Shown: positions 22,339-32,595 of the stretch, piece after piece
Layout: the number at the start of each line of letters is the position of its first letter
Position numbering within the stretch: the stretch's first letter is position 1
DNA from: Massilia violaceinigra
Lineage (GTDB): Bacteria > Pseudomonadota > Gammaproteobacteria > Burkholderiales > Burkholderiaceae_D
Direction of reading: 5' to 3'
NCBI RefSeq assembly: GCF_002752675.1
Contig: NZ_CP024608.1
Coordinates: 5,828,001 to 5,892,000 of the forward strand
Length of the DNA stretch: 64,000 nucleotides
The notes under the pieces: generated by a model
The model's input: only the letters and a program-made list of their open reading frames with translations
Told to the model about the DNA's origin: nothing
Databases searched by the model: none
Translations under genes and position numbers: made by a program

Positions 22339-23163
22339 GTGAACGATTCTAACGACGGCCCGTTCGCGGCGCTTTCAAAAACAAGCTGCCCGCAGGCGCG
22401 TCCTTTGCTGGTCAGCTGGAACGCGCGTGCGCTGTACATCGGGCCGGCATTGCATCTTGCGGCACACCGAAACGCCGTGGCGGTATTGGCAATCGGACTG
22501 GACGGGCCACTGGGCGTGGCGCTTGATCCAGCCGACCCCGGTCGCGGCTTCGTGAACTGTCGAACCGCGCTGATCGAACCGAACCAATTGCACCTGCTGG
22601 CAACGCCAGGGGCGCAATACGCTTTCTTGTATGTCGACGCGTTAAGTAACGATCTGAAGTCGCTCCATGGACGGTGCCGTCGTCGCGTCGGGAAGGTTGG
22701 CTTCGACCTCGACAACGAAGATGCGCTCATCGCCTTGTTGGCTGGCATGGATCGCAGCGCCGAAGGCTGGCAGGCCACAGTCGACCGGCTCGCGGCCCTT
22801 CTGTCCCTGTATCCCGCGGGCACGGATGCGCGGATCCGGAAAGTGGCGGGCGCGTTGTTGGCGTCGCCAGCGGCGGAAACGGACGCAGCGGGGCATGCGC
22901 GCCACGTAGGTCTGTCTTCCTCCCGGTTTCAGCACCTTTTCAAGGAGCAGACAGGTGTGTCATTTCGCCGCTATCGCTTGTGGGCCAGGCTTCAGGCCAC
23001 CATATCGAATGTGCTGGACGGCAGGACGCTCACGCAAGCGGCACATGAAGCGGGTTTTTCAAGCTCCGCCCACCTGAGCGCTGCTTTCAAGGCCATGTTT
23101 GGACTGCCACTGACAAAACTTTTAAGCGGGAACGTCCTATTTGTGCGCTCATCCCAGGAATGA
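22339..23163 (+). CDS. AraC-family transcriptional regulator
   Basis: The C-terminal 100 residues carry the paired helix-turn-helix of AraC proteins (LSSSRFQHLFKEQTGVSFRRY, then TLTQAAHEAGFSSSAHLSAAFKAMFG). The N-terminal part resembles no named effector domain but is of the right size for a small cupin-like sensor. The start is uncertain: GTG at 22339 after GGTGGGG is preferred, a TTG at 22318 is possible, and an ATG at 22264 would overlap the divergent membrane-protein gene. The tight divergent pair suggests control of that gene. Confidence 0.82.
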   Translation: MNDSNDGPFAALSKTSCPQARPLLVSWNARALYIGPALHLAAHRNAVAVLAIGLDGPLGVALDPADPGRGFVNCRTALIEPNQLHLLATPGAQYAFLYVDALSNDLKSLHGRCRRRVGKVGFDLDNEDALIALLAGMDRSAEGWQATVDRLAALLSLYPAGTDARIRKVAGALLASPAAETDAAGHARHVGLSSSRFQHLFKEQTGVSFRRYRLWARLQATISNVLDGRTLTQAAHEAGFSSSAHLSAAFKAMFGLPLTKLLSGNVLFVRSSQE

Positions 23164-23183
23164 TCGGCCATGAAGACGAGGAC

Positions 23184-25541
23184 CTATTTGCCATACCAGT
23201 AACGCGCACGCGCGCGGCGATATTCGACCGGTACGAAGCCGCTGGCCGAGTCGAGCATGATCGCTCCCGATTCGTCCGTGCGCAAGCGTTCGATGCCGAG
23301 TTTTTCATAGCGCTCCACCACCTCCGTCTTGGGATGGTGGTAGCGGTTGCGATAACCGACCTGGAACAGCACCAGGCGTGGCTGCACGGCGGCCAAAAAC
23401 GCCGGCGTCGACGACGTGCCGCTGCCGTGATGCGGCGCCAGCAAGACGTCGGCACGCAGCAGCGGCGCCGACTCGGCGACCAGCTGCGCCTCCTGCGCGG
23501 CCTCGATGTCGCCCGCCAGCAGAATGGCATGGCCGCCGGCCGTGATGCGCAGCACGCAGCCGCGCGCATTCGGTTTCAGACTGGTATCCGCATAGCTTTC
23601 CACGGTCGGATGCAGCATCTCGAAGCGCACCCCATCCCAGGTCCACTGCTGCCCGCCGGTGCAGCGGATATGGCGCGGCGCGGCCTTGACGATCGGATGA
23701 TCTGGCCACAGCGACGACGACACCCAACCGACCCTGACCGCACCGAGCAACGTGCGCCCACCGCCGGCGTGGTCGATATCGCTGTGGCTGACGACAACGC
23801 CATCCAGAAAGCCGATGCCGCGCCCCTTGAGGTACGGCAGGATCACCCGGTTCGCGCCGTTCGACTCGGGAGTGTACGCGGGCCCGGTGTCGTACAGCAG
23901 GCGATGCGTACCGGTCTCGATCAGCACTGCCATGCCCTGCCCCACGTCGAACGCGGTAACAAGCACCTCGCCAGGCGCCGGAGCGGTCGGTTGCGCGGTC
24001 AGCAGCGGCAGCCATGCGGCAAGCCCGGTCCAGCGGTGCGGCCAGCCGCGCGGAGCGAGCATCCACAAGGTGCCGATCACCGCGAACACGAACAGCCAGG
24101 GCTCGGGCGCCGGTGCGCTCCACACCGCAAAGCGCAGTCCCGAGCACCACGTGAGCACCCAAGCCAGCGCCTGAACGGCGTAGTGCGCGACATTGAGCAG
24201 CAAGGTAGACACGGGTGCCGGCAGCATGCTGCCCGCCAGCGCGAGCGGCGTGACGACGAAGCTGACAAGCGGAATCGCCAGCGCATTGGCCAGCGGGCTG
24301 ATAATGGACACCTGCGCGAACAGCAGCATCGTCAGCGGCACCAGCGCGAGCGTGACCACATACTGCGTATGCGCACCCACTAGCAGCATGCCGCGCCAGC
24401 GCGATTGCCTGACGACGGTGCGGCCGGTGGTCGCAAACAGAATGGCCGCCACGGCGCCGAACGACAGCCAGAAGCCGGGTGAGGCGATTGCCCAAGGGTC
24501 GAGCACGACGACCAGGCCAAGCGCCATGCACAGCACATGCGACACCTGCGTGAGCCGGCCGAACCAGAGTGCGGCGGCGACAACGATCAACATATACAAG
24601 GTGCGCTGCGCCGGCACGCCGAAGCCCGCCAGCAGCACGTACAGCAGCGCGACCGCGGCGCCTGTCAACGCGGCCACCTTCTGCGCCGGCATCAGCAGCG
24701 GCAACTGCGCGCCGGTGAAGAACGAGCGGCGCCAAAGCGCCGAGGCGAGCGACGCAAACAGCCCCGCCACCATAGTGATGTGCAGGCCGGAGATCGAGAT
24801 CAGGTGGCCGACGCCGGTGCGGTTGAATACATCCCAGTCGGCCTGGCCGATCGAGCGCTGGTCGCCGACGACCAGCGCGACGATCACGCCGGCATATTCC
24901 TTTTCCGGCAGCGCGCGCAGGATACGTTCGCGAAGCGTGGCCCGGCAGTGTTCAATCACGTTCGACAAACCGAAAACGAAACCGTCGAGACGCCGGTTCC
25001 TGCCGCCTTCCGGCCGTACGTAGCCGGTGGCGCGCACGCCCTGCTCCAGCAGCCATGCTTCGTAATCGAAGCCGTGCGGGTTCGCATTGCCGTGCGGGCG
25101 TTGCAGGCGCACGACCAGCTGCCAGCGCTCGCCGGGCTGCACGTCGCCAATGGGCTGCAATGCATCGCGGTAGCCGGCATACCACGCCAGCGACACGCGC
25201 GGCGGCACCGCGACCGGCGCGTCGAGAACCCGTTCGACCTTGAAATTGAAGCGAACGCCGTTACCGAACCGGTACGGCAGGCTGTCGACGATGCCGACGA
25301 GCGTGATGTCGCGGCCCTCGTCGGCCTTGGCCAGTTCCGGCGCCAGCGCCAGATGAGCGGCCAGCGCGGCCCAGCAGAAACCGGCCAGCGCACCGGCCAG
25401 CGCCAACCTTGCAACACCACGCAAAAAGCACAGCAGGACCACGATAACGGCAAGCGCCGCGATGGTCGATGGCGATGGCAGCACCGCCTGGATTTGCAGC
25501 ACGGCGGCGCCACAGGCAAATCCCAGAATGGCGGCGCGCAT
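23184..25541 (-). CDS. comEC: DNA uptake channel / competence protein ComEC (Rec2)
   Basis: ComEC imports single-stranded DNA across the inner membrane during natural transformation. The 785-aa protein shows an N-terminal membrane pair and DUF4131-like region (about 1-200), the multi-helix Competence domain (about 220-500; GVGHLISISGLHITMVAG is diagnostic), and a C-terminal MBL-fold nuclease-like domain with intact SHSDIDHAGG and APHHGSGTSST. In related bacteria it follows lolC-lolD-tatD; here 2.9 kb of other genes separate it from tatD on the same strand. Confidence 0.94.
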   Translation of the reverse strand: MRAAILGFACGAAVLQIQAVLPSPSTIAALAVIVVLLCFLRGVARLALAGALAGFCWAALAAHLALAPELAKADEGRDITLVGIVDSLPYRFGNGVRFNFKVERVLDAPVAVPPRVSLAWYAGYRDALQPIGDVQPGERWQLVVRLQRPHGNANPHGFDYEAWLLEQGVRATGYVRPEGGRNRRLDGFVFGLSNVIEHCRATLRERILRALPEKEYAGVIVALVVGDQRSIGQADWDVFNRTGVGHLISISGLHITMVAGLFASLASALWRRSFFTGAQLPLLMPAQKVAALTGAAVALLYVLLAGFGVPAQRTLYMLIVVAAALWFGRLTQVSHVLCMALGLVVVLDPWAIASPGFWLSFGAVAAILFATTGRTVVRQSRWRGMLLVGAHTQYVVTLALVPLTMLLFAQVSIISPLANALAIPLVSFVVTPLALAGSMLPAPVSTLLLNVAHYAVQALAWVLTWCSGLRFAVWSAPAPEPWLFVFAVIGTLWMLAPRGWPHRWTGLAAWLPLLTAQPTAPAPGEVLVTAFDVGQGMAVLIETGTHRLLYDTGPAYTPESNGANRVILPYLKGRGIGFLDGVVVSHSDIDHAGGGRTLLGAVRVGWVSSSLWPDHPIVKAAPRHIRCTGGQQWTWDGVRFEMLHPTVESYADTSLKPNARGCVLRITAGGHAILLAGDIEAAQEAQLVAESAPLLRADVLLAPHHGSGTSSTPAFLAAVQPRLVLFQVGYRNRYHHPKTEVVERYEKLGIERLRTDESGAIMLDSASGFVPVEYRRARARYWYGK

Positions 25542-25608
25542 GGCTCCCCGGAGGCGTGGACAAAACCCCTAGCATGCCATTGGGCGCAGCACCGCACCTT
25601 GGCGCGCG

Positions 25609-26564
25609 TCAGTCTTTCGATGCCTTGCGCAAGAAGCCGGCAATCGTCGGAACCAGCGTTGGCGCGAGCGGAAACTTGGGGTCGGTGTAGGTCACGACCT
25701 GGCGCTCCTTATCAGGCGGTGCGTCCTTCAACACGTGGTTCATCCCCGGCACCACAACCAGTTGCGCGGCCGGCAGGGCCTTGTGCAGCAGTTCAGCCTC
25801 GCTGAGCGGGACCTGAAGATCGGTGGTGCCCTGAACCAGCAGCACGGGCATCGTCAGGTCCTTGATGACCGTCGCAGGCACGTACTTGAACCACGAAATG
25901 AGGTACGGCTGCACGCTTGCGCGGTACAGCGCCGCCAGTTCGGGCGGCACATTGCCGGCCGCGCGCCCGCCCTCCAGCGCCACCAGAATGCGCTCGCTTT
26001 CCTTCGCCAGCGGCGGTGGCAATGCCGGCGCAAGCTGCTCGCGCAGCACGGCCGACGCACCGCGTCCCACACCGGCAAGCGACACATAGGCGTGCGCATT
26101 ACTGGCCTTGGCAGCCAGCATGCCAATCAGGGCGCCTTCGCTGTGACCAATCACGCTGACGCTTGAGAAGCGCTTGTCGGCCTTGAGCATGGCCAGCCAG
26201 GCAGTGGCGTCGTCGATATACGTCTCGAAGCGCAGGTCCGCCTCGTTGGGGCCAGCCGCCGCGCTTGTCGAAACGAACGCTCGCCACGCCCGCGTCGGCA
26301 AGACCTTGCGCAAGCAGGCGCAAGCAGGCGCAAGCTGTCGTTCCTGAATCCGGGGCCGTTGCCGTCACGGTCGGTCGGACCGGAACCGGCGATGATCAGC
26401 GCGACCGGCACCGGTCCGGCGCCCTTGGGCAGTGCCAAGGTGCCGGCGATCTCCCCCGTCGCCGTACGCAGCACGATCGGCTGCTCGTTACCGGCTGCGC
26501 AAGCGCTGACGCACACGGCAAGCAGCAGGCAAATACTCCACTTCAAAACGCGTAAGGGATTCAC
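25609..26564 (-). pseudogene. Alpha/beta hydrolase lipoprotein, broken by a 10-bp duplication and a second frame change
   Basis: The GTG at 26564 (GGGAG 6 nt upstream) starts a lipoprotein signal (LLLAVCVSAC) and the frame holds to NDSLRLLA. There the 10-mer CCTGCTTGCG (minus strand) is duplicated, near 26311-26334, shifting the frame. The next frame reads QGLADAGVASVRFDKRG, and after a second change near 26270 a third frame carries AAGPNEADLRF, the GHSEGA nucleophile elbow, VQGTTD and the catalytic His in PGMNHV to the end. The family normally reads RGVGxS after FDKRG, so a short deletion there is likely. Two independent lesions argue for true decay over sequencing error. Confidence 0.85.
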
Positions 26565-26652
26565 GGATTGCTCCCGGATTGACCAGTCGACGGATGGGAC
26601 TAATGTTATTTAGGCAATGCTGACATTAAGACCACTTTAGCACGTTCTGCGC

Positions 26653-27540
26653 TTACCCCGGCGCGTGCGTCCGCTGCCCCATCGCTTCGGCATCCTTCAT
26701 CGGCGGCAAGCCGAACATTCGTCCATATTCGCGCGTGAACTGCGACACGCTCTCGTAGCCGACCGCAAACGCCGCGCTGCTGGCCGACACGCCGTCCGAC
26801 ATCATCAGCCGGCGCGCCTCGATCAGCCGCAAGTGCTTCTGGAATTGCAGCGGCGAGAGCGACGTCGCCGCGCGGAAGTGATGGTGGAACGACGATGGGC
26901 TCATCCCGGCAGTGGCGGCCAGGCGCTCGACCGGCAGCGGCTGCGCGAATTCGGCCCGCAGCAGCGCGACCGCGCGCGCCACCCGCTGCGCATGCCCGTC
27001 CGGCCCGCCCAGCCGGCGGATGGCCGCCCCGTGCCGTCCCGCCAGCAGCCAGTAATGCAGCTCGCGCACCAGCTGCCCATGCAGCACCGGCACGGACGCC
27101 GGCCGTTCGAGAAGGCGCATCAGCCGCAGCGCCGTATCGGCCACCTCGGCATCGGTCGGTTCGGCGGGAGCGCCGTCGACACGCGGCAGCGCCATCATCT
27201 GCGCGGTCAGTTCGGCCAGAACGGCCGGGTCCAGGTCCAGCACCAGCGAAATGTAGGGTGCGTCCACGCTGGCGCGCGTGACCTGGCTGACGGTCGGCAC
27301 GTCCGCCGTAATGAGCAGGGAGTCGCCGGGGTTGTAGGTCACGCAATCGTTCCCCATCGCGACCTGTTTGCTCCCCTGGAGTACAAGGCAGACCAGCGGC
27401 CGGGCGATCGCATGCAGCAAGCCGCTGGGCGAGGTCGAGCGGATCGTCATCAGGCCGGCGATGGGCGTTTGCGCCAGGCCGGCGGCGTCGGCGTGCGCTT
27501 CGACGTAGCGGCGAACGGTATTGAGCAGGGTGTCGGTCAT
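26653..27540 (-). CDS. AraC-family regulator with AraC_N (cupin) domain
   Basis: The N-terminal half (about 15-180) matches the AraC-type regulator N-terminus (LLHAIARPLVCLVLQGSKQVAMG... DSLLITADVPTVSQVTRAS). The C-terminal half has two helix-turn-helices (LPVERLAATAGMSPSSFHHHFRAATSLSPLQFQKHLRL, with VSASSAAFAVGYESVSQFTREYGRMFG). The protein is 295 aa. It is divergent from a short-chain dehydrogenase with about 130 nt between starts, a common arrangement for this subfamily in which the regulator controls the oxidoreductase, often in response to aldehydes or quinones; that role is inference. Confidence 0.92.
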   Translation of the reverse strand: MTDTLLNTVRRYVEAHADAAGLAQTPIAGLMTIRSTSPSGLLHAIARPLVCLVLQGSKQVAMGNDCVTYNPGDSLLITADVPTVSQVTRASVDAPYISLVLDLDPAVLAELTAQMMALPRVDGAPAEPTDAEVADTALRLMRLLERPASVPVLHGQLVRELHYWLLAGRHGAAIRRLGGPDGHAQRVARAVALLRAEFAQPLPVERLAATAGMSPSSFHHHFRAATSLSPLQFQKHLRLIEARRLMMSDGVSASSAAFAVGYESVSQFTREYGRMFGLPPMKDAEAMGQRTHAPG

Positions 27541-27674
27541 GCCGCAATCCTAACCGATTCCGGACGGCTCCCGGCACGACCTGGAGGATTAGGCAAACAA
27601 GCGCGAGGTTCCGGCTACGTTGCCCGCGCCTTCGCGCCCTAAGATGAACTTCCCCCACACAGCAGGAGTTCAGC

Positions 27675-28430
27675 ATGACCAAGATTGCCATCGTTACCGG
27701 CGCCAGCCGCGGCCTGGGCCGCAACACCGCCTTGAGCATTGCCCGGGGCGGCAATGACGTGATCATCACCTATCAGTCGCGCGCCGACGAGGCGCATGCC
27801 GTGGTGGCCGAGATCGAGGCGATGGGACGCAAAGCCGTTGCCTTCCAGCTCGACATGGGCAGTGTCGCAACGTTTGCGCCGTTCGCCGCGAACCTGCGCA
27901 CCGCGCTGCGCGACACCTGGCAGCGCGACAGCTTCGATCACCTTGTCAACAACGCCGGCCATGGCGACTACGCCCTGATCGAGCAAACCACCGAAGCGCA
28001 GTTCGACAGCCTGGTGAACGTGCACTTCAAGGGTGTCTATTTCCTCACCCAGGCGCTGCTGCCGCTGATGGCTGACGGCGGGCGCATCGTCAACCTGTCA
28101 ACGGGCCTGACGCGCCTGACCTACCCGGGCTACGCCGCCTACGCGGCGGTGAAGGCGGCAATCGAGACGCTCAGCGTGTACATGGCAAAGGAATTCGGCG
28201 GCCGAGGCATTGCCGTCAACACGGTGGCGCCGGGCGCGATCGAGACCGATTTCGGTGGCGGCGTGGTGCGCGACAACCCGGAGCTGAACCAGACCTTCGC
28301 CGCCATGACGGCGCTCGGCCGCGTGGGCCTGCCGGACGACATCGGACCGATGATCGCCAGCCTGCTGTCGGAAAATAACCGCTGGGTCAACGCCCAGCGC
28401 ATCGAAGTCTCCGGCGGCCAGGGCATCTGA
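27675..28430 (+). CDS. Short-chain dehydrogenase/reductase (SDR)
   Basis: The classical SDR Rossmann start TGASRGLG lies near residue 10, NNAGH at about 93-97, the catalytic Ser in VNLSTGLTRL and the Tyr-x-x-x-Lys pair in YAAYAAVKAA, followed by VNTVAPGAIETDF. The length of 251 aa is standard. A CAGGAG ribosome site precedes the ATG. The residue after the second strand lacks a basic cluster typical for NADPH, so cofactor choice is uncertain. Substrate unknown; the divergent AraC gene is the likely regulator. Confidence 0.92.
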   Translation: MTKIAIVTGASRGLGRNTALSIARGGNDVIITYQSRADEAHAVVAEIEAMGRKAVAFQLDMGSVATFAPFAANLRTALRDTWQRDSFDHLVNNAGHGDYALIEQTTEAQFDSLVNVHFKGVYFLTQALLPLMADGGRIVNLSTGLTRLTYPGYAAYAAVKAAIETLSVYMAKEFGGRGIAVNTVAPGAIETDFGGGVVRDNPELNQTFAAMTALGRVGLPDDIGPMIASLLSENNRWVNAQRIEVSGGQGI

Positions 28431-28448
28431 ATCACCGCCCGCTGACGA

Positions 28449-29243
28449 CTACAGGAGCGGCAAGCGTGGAAGCGCGGCCAGTGCGTTGGCACAGGTGGCC
28501 GTGCGCACTTCATCGACCGTCAATCCGCGCAGCTCCGCCAGCACGGCGCCAATGGCTGGCAGTTGCTCCGGGCTGTTGCGGCCCGGATGAATCCAGGCCG
28601 GCGAAATATCCGGCGCATCGGTTTCAAGCACGATCGATTCAAGCGGGAGGGTGGCCGCCAGGCGCCGGATCTGCAAGGCGCGCGTAAAGGTCATGGCGCC
28701 ACCGAATCCCAGCTTGAATCCCAGGTCGATGTAGACCTGCGCCTGCTGGAAGCTGCCGTTGAACGCATGTGCGATGCCGCCGGCCGGGCGGATCTGGCGC
28801 ACATGCTTGAGCACCTGATCCTGCGAACGGCGCACGTGCATGAGCACCGGCAGGCCCAGGTCGCGCGCGATGCGCAACTGCTCGCGGAAAAAATGATCCT
28901 GCTTCTCGCGCATCGCCGGTTCGCACAGCATCGGAATGAAGAAATCGAGCCCGATCTCGCCGATGGCCACGAAATTCGGGTCGGCCATCGCCCCTTCCAT
29001 CGCCGCGCGCAGCGCAAGCAGATCATCTTCCGTCGCGTTGGGCACATAGATCGGATGGATGCCGAGCGCGTAGCTGGCATTCGGCGCGCTGGCGGCCAAC
29101 TGGCGCACGGTGTCGAAGTTACCCCGTTCGACTGCAGGAATGACGATCATCGACACCCCTGCTTCGCCCGCCCGGCGCGCCACGTCCGGCGACTCGGCGC
29201 CGAATTCATGCGCGTCCAGATGGCAGTGGGTGTCGATCCACAT
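28449..29243 (-). CDS. tatD: TatD-family metal-dependent DNase
   Basis: TatD proteins are TIM-barrel hydrolases with 3'-5' DNase activity. The first metal motif THCHLD is at residues 4-9, GEIGLDFF carries the bridging Glu, MHVRRS and AFNGS the later His positions, and LETDAPDISP the metal-binding Asp. The ATG at 29243 gives 264 aa; upstream residues are unconserved. It begins 2 nt after lolD ends, so it is the last gene of the lolC/E-lolD-tatD operon. Confidence 0.94.
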   Translation of the reverse strand: MWIDTHCHLDAHEFGAESPDVARRAGEAGVSMIVIPAVERGNFDTVRQLAASAPNASYALGIHPIYVPNATEDDLLALRAAMEGAMADPNFVAIGEIGLDFFIPMLCEPAMREKQDHFFREQLRIARDLGLPVLMHVRRSQDQVLKHVRQIRPAGGIAHAFNGSFQQAQVYIDLGFKLGFGGAMTFTRALQIRRLAATLPLESIVLETDAPDISPAWIHPGRNSPEQLPAIGAVLAELRGLTVDEVRTATCANALAALPRLPLL

Positions 29244-29245
29244 GG

Positions 29246-29953
29246 TCACAGTTCGGCCGGTTGCAGTCCGTGTTCGGTCAGGCGCAGGACGCGGTCGCAA
29301 CGGCGCGCCAGTTCGATATCGTGGGTAACGATGACGAAAGCGGTGCCCAGCGTTTTTGACAGTTCGAGCATCAGGTCGAAAATCTGCTGCGCGGTGGCGT
29401 GATCGAGGTTACCGGTCGGCTCGTCGGCCAGCACGCAGCCAGGCTGGGTGACCAGCGCGCGCGCCAGGGCCACGCGCTGACGCTCGCCGCCGGACAGCTC
29501 GCCCGGCACGTGCACCACGCGCTTGGCCAGGCCCACGCGTTCGAGCACGGCGCGCGCCTTGTCGATGGCGGTCGCGCGCTTTTCACGGCGGATCAGCAGC
29601 GGCATGGCGACGTTGTCGAGCGCCGAAAATTCGGGCAGCAGATGGTGGAACTGGTACACGAAGCCGAGCGCCTCGTTGCGCAGGTCGCCGCGCGCGGTTT
29701 CCGACAGACTGGCGAAGTCCTTGCCCAGCAAGGTCACCGAGCCGGTGGTCGGCGTGTCGAGGCCGCCCAGCAGGTGCAGCAGGGTCGATTTGCCCGATCC
29801 GGATGCGCCGACGATCGCCACGCGTTCACCGCGGTAGATGCTGAAGTCGACGTTGGTCAGCACCGGAACCGAATAGGTGCCCTGGGTGAAGGTCTTGCCC
29901 AGTCCACGGCAGGCGAGAACCGGCGCGTCGCCGGGTTTGTTCAGATTACTCAT
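29246..29953 (-). CDS. lolD: Lipoprotein-releasing ABC transporter ATPase
   Basis: LolD powers release of outer-membrane lipoproteins from the inner membrane to LolA. Visible motifs are Walker [10 protein letters not shown], the Q-loop [17 protein letters not shown] (characteristic of LolD), signature [15 protein letters not shown], Walker [13 protein letters not shown] and the switch His in VTHD. The ATG at 29953 overlaps the end of the permease gene by 8 nt. Length 235 aa is normal. Confidence 0.97.
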   Translation of the reverse strand: MSNLNKPGDAPVLACRGLGKTFTQGTYSVPVLTNVDFSIYRGERVAIVGASGSGKSTLLHLLGGLDTPTTGSVTLLGKDFASLSETARGDLRNEALGFVYQFHHLLPEFSALDNVAMPLLIRREKRATAIDKARAVLERVGLAKRVVHVPGELSGGERQRVALARALVTQPGCVLADEPTGNLDHATAQQIFDLMLELSKTLGTAFVIVTHDIELARRCDRVLRLTEHGLQPAEL

Positions 29954-31211
29954 AGCGCAGCGCCTCCGCAGGTTTGACGCGCGACGCCGTGTAGCTCGGG
30001 TAGAGCGTGGCGACAAACGACAGGACGACGGCCACGCCGCCGATCTTGGCCACGTCGGGCCAGCGCAAATCGGACGGCAAGGCGCTGATCAGGTAGATAT
30101 CCTTGGGCAAAAACTGTACTCCTAATAAACGTTCAATAAACGGGACGATGACATCGATGTTCAGCGCCACCAGCACGCCCAGGCCGACGCCGGCCAGGGT
30201 CCCCATCAGCCCCACCAGCGCACCCTGGATCATGAAGATCTTCATGATCGAGCGCGGCGACGAACCGAGCGTGCGCAGGATGGCGATGTCGGCCTGCTTT
30301 TCGGTCACCGTCATCACCAGCGTGGCGATCAGGTTGAAGGCGGCCACCGCGATGATCAGGGTCAGCACGACGAACATCATTTTTTTCTCGGTCTGCACGG
30401 CGGCGAACCAGGTGGCATTTTGCTCGGACCAGTCGCGGATGCGCAAGCCGCCCGGCATGCTCGCCTTGAGTTCCTGCGCCACAGCGGGCGCGGCGTGCAT
30501 GTCGGCGATGCGCAGGCGCAGGCCCGATGGTGCGTCGAGCCGCTCCATCTTCTGCGCGTCTTCCAGGTGCACAAAAGCGAAGCTGGCGTCATATTCGTAA
30601 TGGCCGGCTTCAAAAATGCCGACCAGCGTGAACGAGCGCGTGCGCGGCAGCATGCCGGCCGGCGTGGTCTGGGCCTGCGCCAGCAGCATGGTCACCTTGT
30701 CGCCGATGCCGATGCCGAGCGAGCGCGCCAGCGCGTAGCCCATGACGATGTTGAACTGGCCCGGCACCAGCGCGGACAGGCTGCCCTGGCGCACCTGGCC
30801 GGCCGCATCGGACACCTTGTGTTCTTCCAGCGGCAGGATGCCGCGGATGACGGCCGGACGCATCACGCCATCGCGCAGCAGCATGCCCTGGGTTTCGACG
30901 AACGGCGCGGCGCCCTTGACCGCCGGGTTCTTGAACGCGTCCTGCATCGCCGCCTGCCAGTTGGGCATGGTGCCGCGCGGGTCGAACACTTCGATATGGG
31001 CCAGCACCGACAGCATGCGGTCGGTGACTTCTTTCTGGAAGCCGTTCATCACCGACAGCACGACGATCAGCGCTGCCACGCCGAGGGCGATGCCGGAGAC
31101 GGAAATAAGGGAAATGAACGAGATAAAGCTGTTGCGGCCACTACGCTTGCCGGCACGCGTGTAGCGCAGGCCGACCAGCCATTCGTACGGTAAGTTGTGG
31201 ATGATGCTCAT
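29946..31211 (-). CDS. lolC: Lipoprotein-releasing ABC transporter permease (LolC/E type)
   Basis: This four-helix MacB/LolC-type permease has TM1 at about residues 25-47, a large periplasmic domain (about 50-270), and TM2-TM4 in the last 150 residues, with the coupling region [20 protein letters not shown]. Length is 421 aa. Only one permease gene precedes lolD, so the transporter probably works as a homodimer rather than the LolC/LolE heterodimer of E. coli. The ATG at 31211 is used; the frame extends further up without conservation. Confidence 0.94.
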   Translation of the reverse strand: MSIIHNLPYEWLVGLRYTRAGKRSGRNSFISFISLISVSGIALGVAALIVVLSVMNGFQKEVTDRMLSVLAHIEVFDPRGTMPNWQAAMQDAFKNPAVKGAAPFVETQGMLLRDGVMRPAVIRGILPLEEHKVSDAAGQVRQGSLSALVPGQFNIVMGYALARSLGIGIGDKVTMLLAQAQTTPAGMLPRTRSFTLVGIFEAGHYEYDASFAFVHLEDAQKMERLDAPSGLRLRIADMHAAPAVAQELKASMPGGLRIRDWSEQNATWFAAVQTEKKMMFVVLTLIIAVAAFNLIATLVMTVTEKQADIAILRTLGSSPRSIMKIFMIQGALVGLMGTLAGVGLGVLVALNIDVIVPFIERLLGVQFLPKDIYLISALPSDLRWPDVAKIGGVAVVLSFVATLYPSYTASRVKPAEALRYE

Positions 31212-31378
31212 GTGCCCCGGCAGTGATTGATTGCAAGTGCGCAGTTTGCCACACAAAGCGCGTCCCGGGCAGGGTTGCCACAATTGAATCACACGTTGCC
31301 GCCGTGGTTTTTACAAAAAACTTTGAACCTGGCGCTTTGTGAGCACTCCAACGCATTACCGCAGAATGGAGGCAAATC

Positions 31379-32569
31379 ATGGCATTCAGTCTTTTCGATT
31401 CAAAAGGCGTCGATATCGACAAGCAGCGCTTCACCTGGCGCGAGCTGGTGCAAAAACCGATCAGCAAGCTCGACGACGACGCATTCACGCGCATCCGGGT
31501 CATCCTCGTTAACGGGCTAGAGACCGAAGCATTGCGTTTCGGCCATCTGGCAGCCCGCTTCAACCGCGAGCTGCGCCTGCCGCTGGCCAAGGTGCGGCGT
31601 ACCGAGCAACACCAGGCCACCCTGGTCAACTGGCTCATCGCAGCCGACCATTCGCCGCTGGAAACGACGGTCGCCTACGAGCAGGTTGCCATCGAGGTCA
31701 CCGCGGCCGTCGCGCAGAGCGAGCCAGACCCGTACCTGGCGCAGGTCTACCGCTTCGGCCTGCTGGAAGACTTCGATCACCTGTACCGCTATTCGGCCCT
31801 GCTGGACCGGCTGGAGGGCAAGGACGCGAACAATATCCTGCAGAGCTATACGGATATTTTGCCCGGCCGCCCGACGGCCGAGCACCACCGCGCGCCCGAG
31901 GATGAGCTGCGCGAACCCTACAACGCCCGCACGGCCGCCTTCCAGACCAAGATCAACGCGCTGACCATCGTTTCAAGCGAATACCAGACGCACGACTATT
32001 ATCAGAACATCGGCCCCCTGTTCTCCGACCCGCTGGCACGCCAGCTGTATGCCGAAATCGCGTCGGTCGAAGAGCAGCACGTGACCCAGTACGAATCCAT
32101 GCTTGATCCTGGCGAATCCTGGATCGAGCAATGGCTGCTGCACGAGGCGGCCGAGTGCTACACCTATTACAGCTGCGTCGAGCAGGAAACCAATCACCAC
32201 ATCCGGGCGGTCTGGGAGCGCTTTCTCGACTACGAACTGGGGCATTTCAACATGGTGTGCGAGGCGCTCAAGCAATTCGAGCGGCGCGACCCGGCTGAAA
32301 TCGTCACGAGCGATTTTGCCGGCCCGCTCGCCTTGCACAGCCAGCGCGACTTCGTGCGCAAGGTATTGGCCAGCGAGGTCGACCTGCGGACCGACGGCAC
32401 CCGCTTTGTCGGCAAGGAGTTCGAAAGCCCGCTCTCGCTCAACTACCGCAGCATGGTCAACGCCGATGGTTCACCGAGCGACATGGTCGCCGCCGGGTAT
32501 ATCTGGCGCCCGGGAACCGAGCTCACTCGCAGAGGCATGCTGGCCGCCGCCGGCGTCGCCGCGCCTTGA
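31379..32569 (+). CDS. Ferritin-like superfamily protein, paralogue 1
   Basis: A GGAGG site precedes the ATG. The 396-aa protein is mostly alpha-helical with carboxylate/His motifs spaced as in four-helix di-iron proteins, notably EIASVEEQHVTQYE and, later, YSCVEQETNHHI and YELGHF. This suggests a rubrerythrin/ferritin-like fold. The activity is unknown; iron-dependent oxidative-stress protection is one possibility. It lies 26 nt upstream of a second ferritin-like gene, so the two are probably an operon. Confidence 0.6.
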   Translation: MAFSLFDSKGVDIDKQRFTWRELVQKPISKLDDDAFTRIRVILVNGLETEALRFGHLAARFNRELRLPLAKVRRTEQHQATLVNWLIAADHSPLETTVAYEQVAIEVTAAVAQSEPDPYLAQVYRFGLLEDFDHLYRYSALLDRLEGKDANNILQSYTDILPGRPTAEHHRAPEDELREPYNARTAAFQTKINALTIVSSEYQTHDYYQNIGPLFSDPLARQLYAEIASVEEQHVTQYESMLDPGESWIEQWLLHEAAECYTYYSCVEQETNHHIRAVWERFLDYELGHFNMVCEALKQFERRDPAEIVTSDFAGPLALHSQRDFVRKVLASEVDLRTDGTRFVGKEFESPLSLNYRSMVNADGSPSDMVAAGYIWRPGTELTRRGMLAAAGVAAP

Positions 32570-32595
32570 GCGTATTTGGGAAGAGGAGACAAGCC

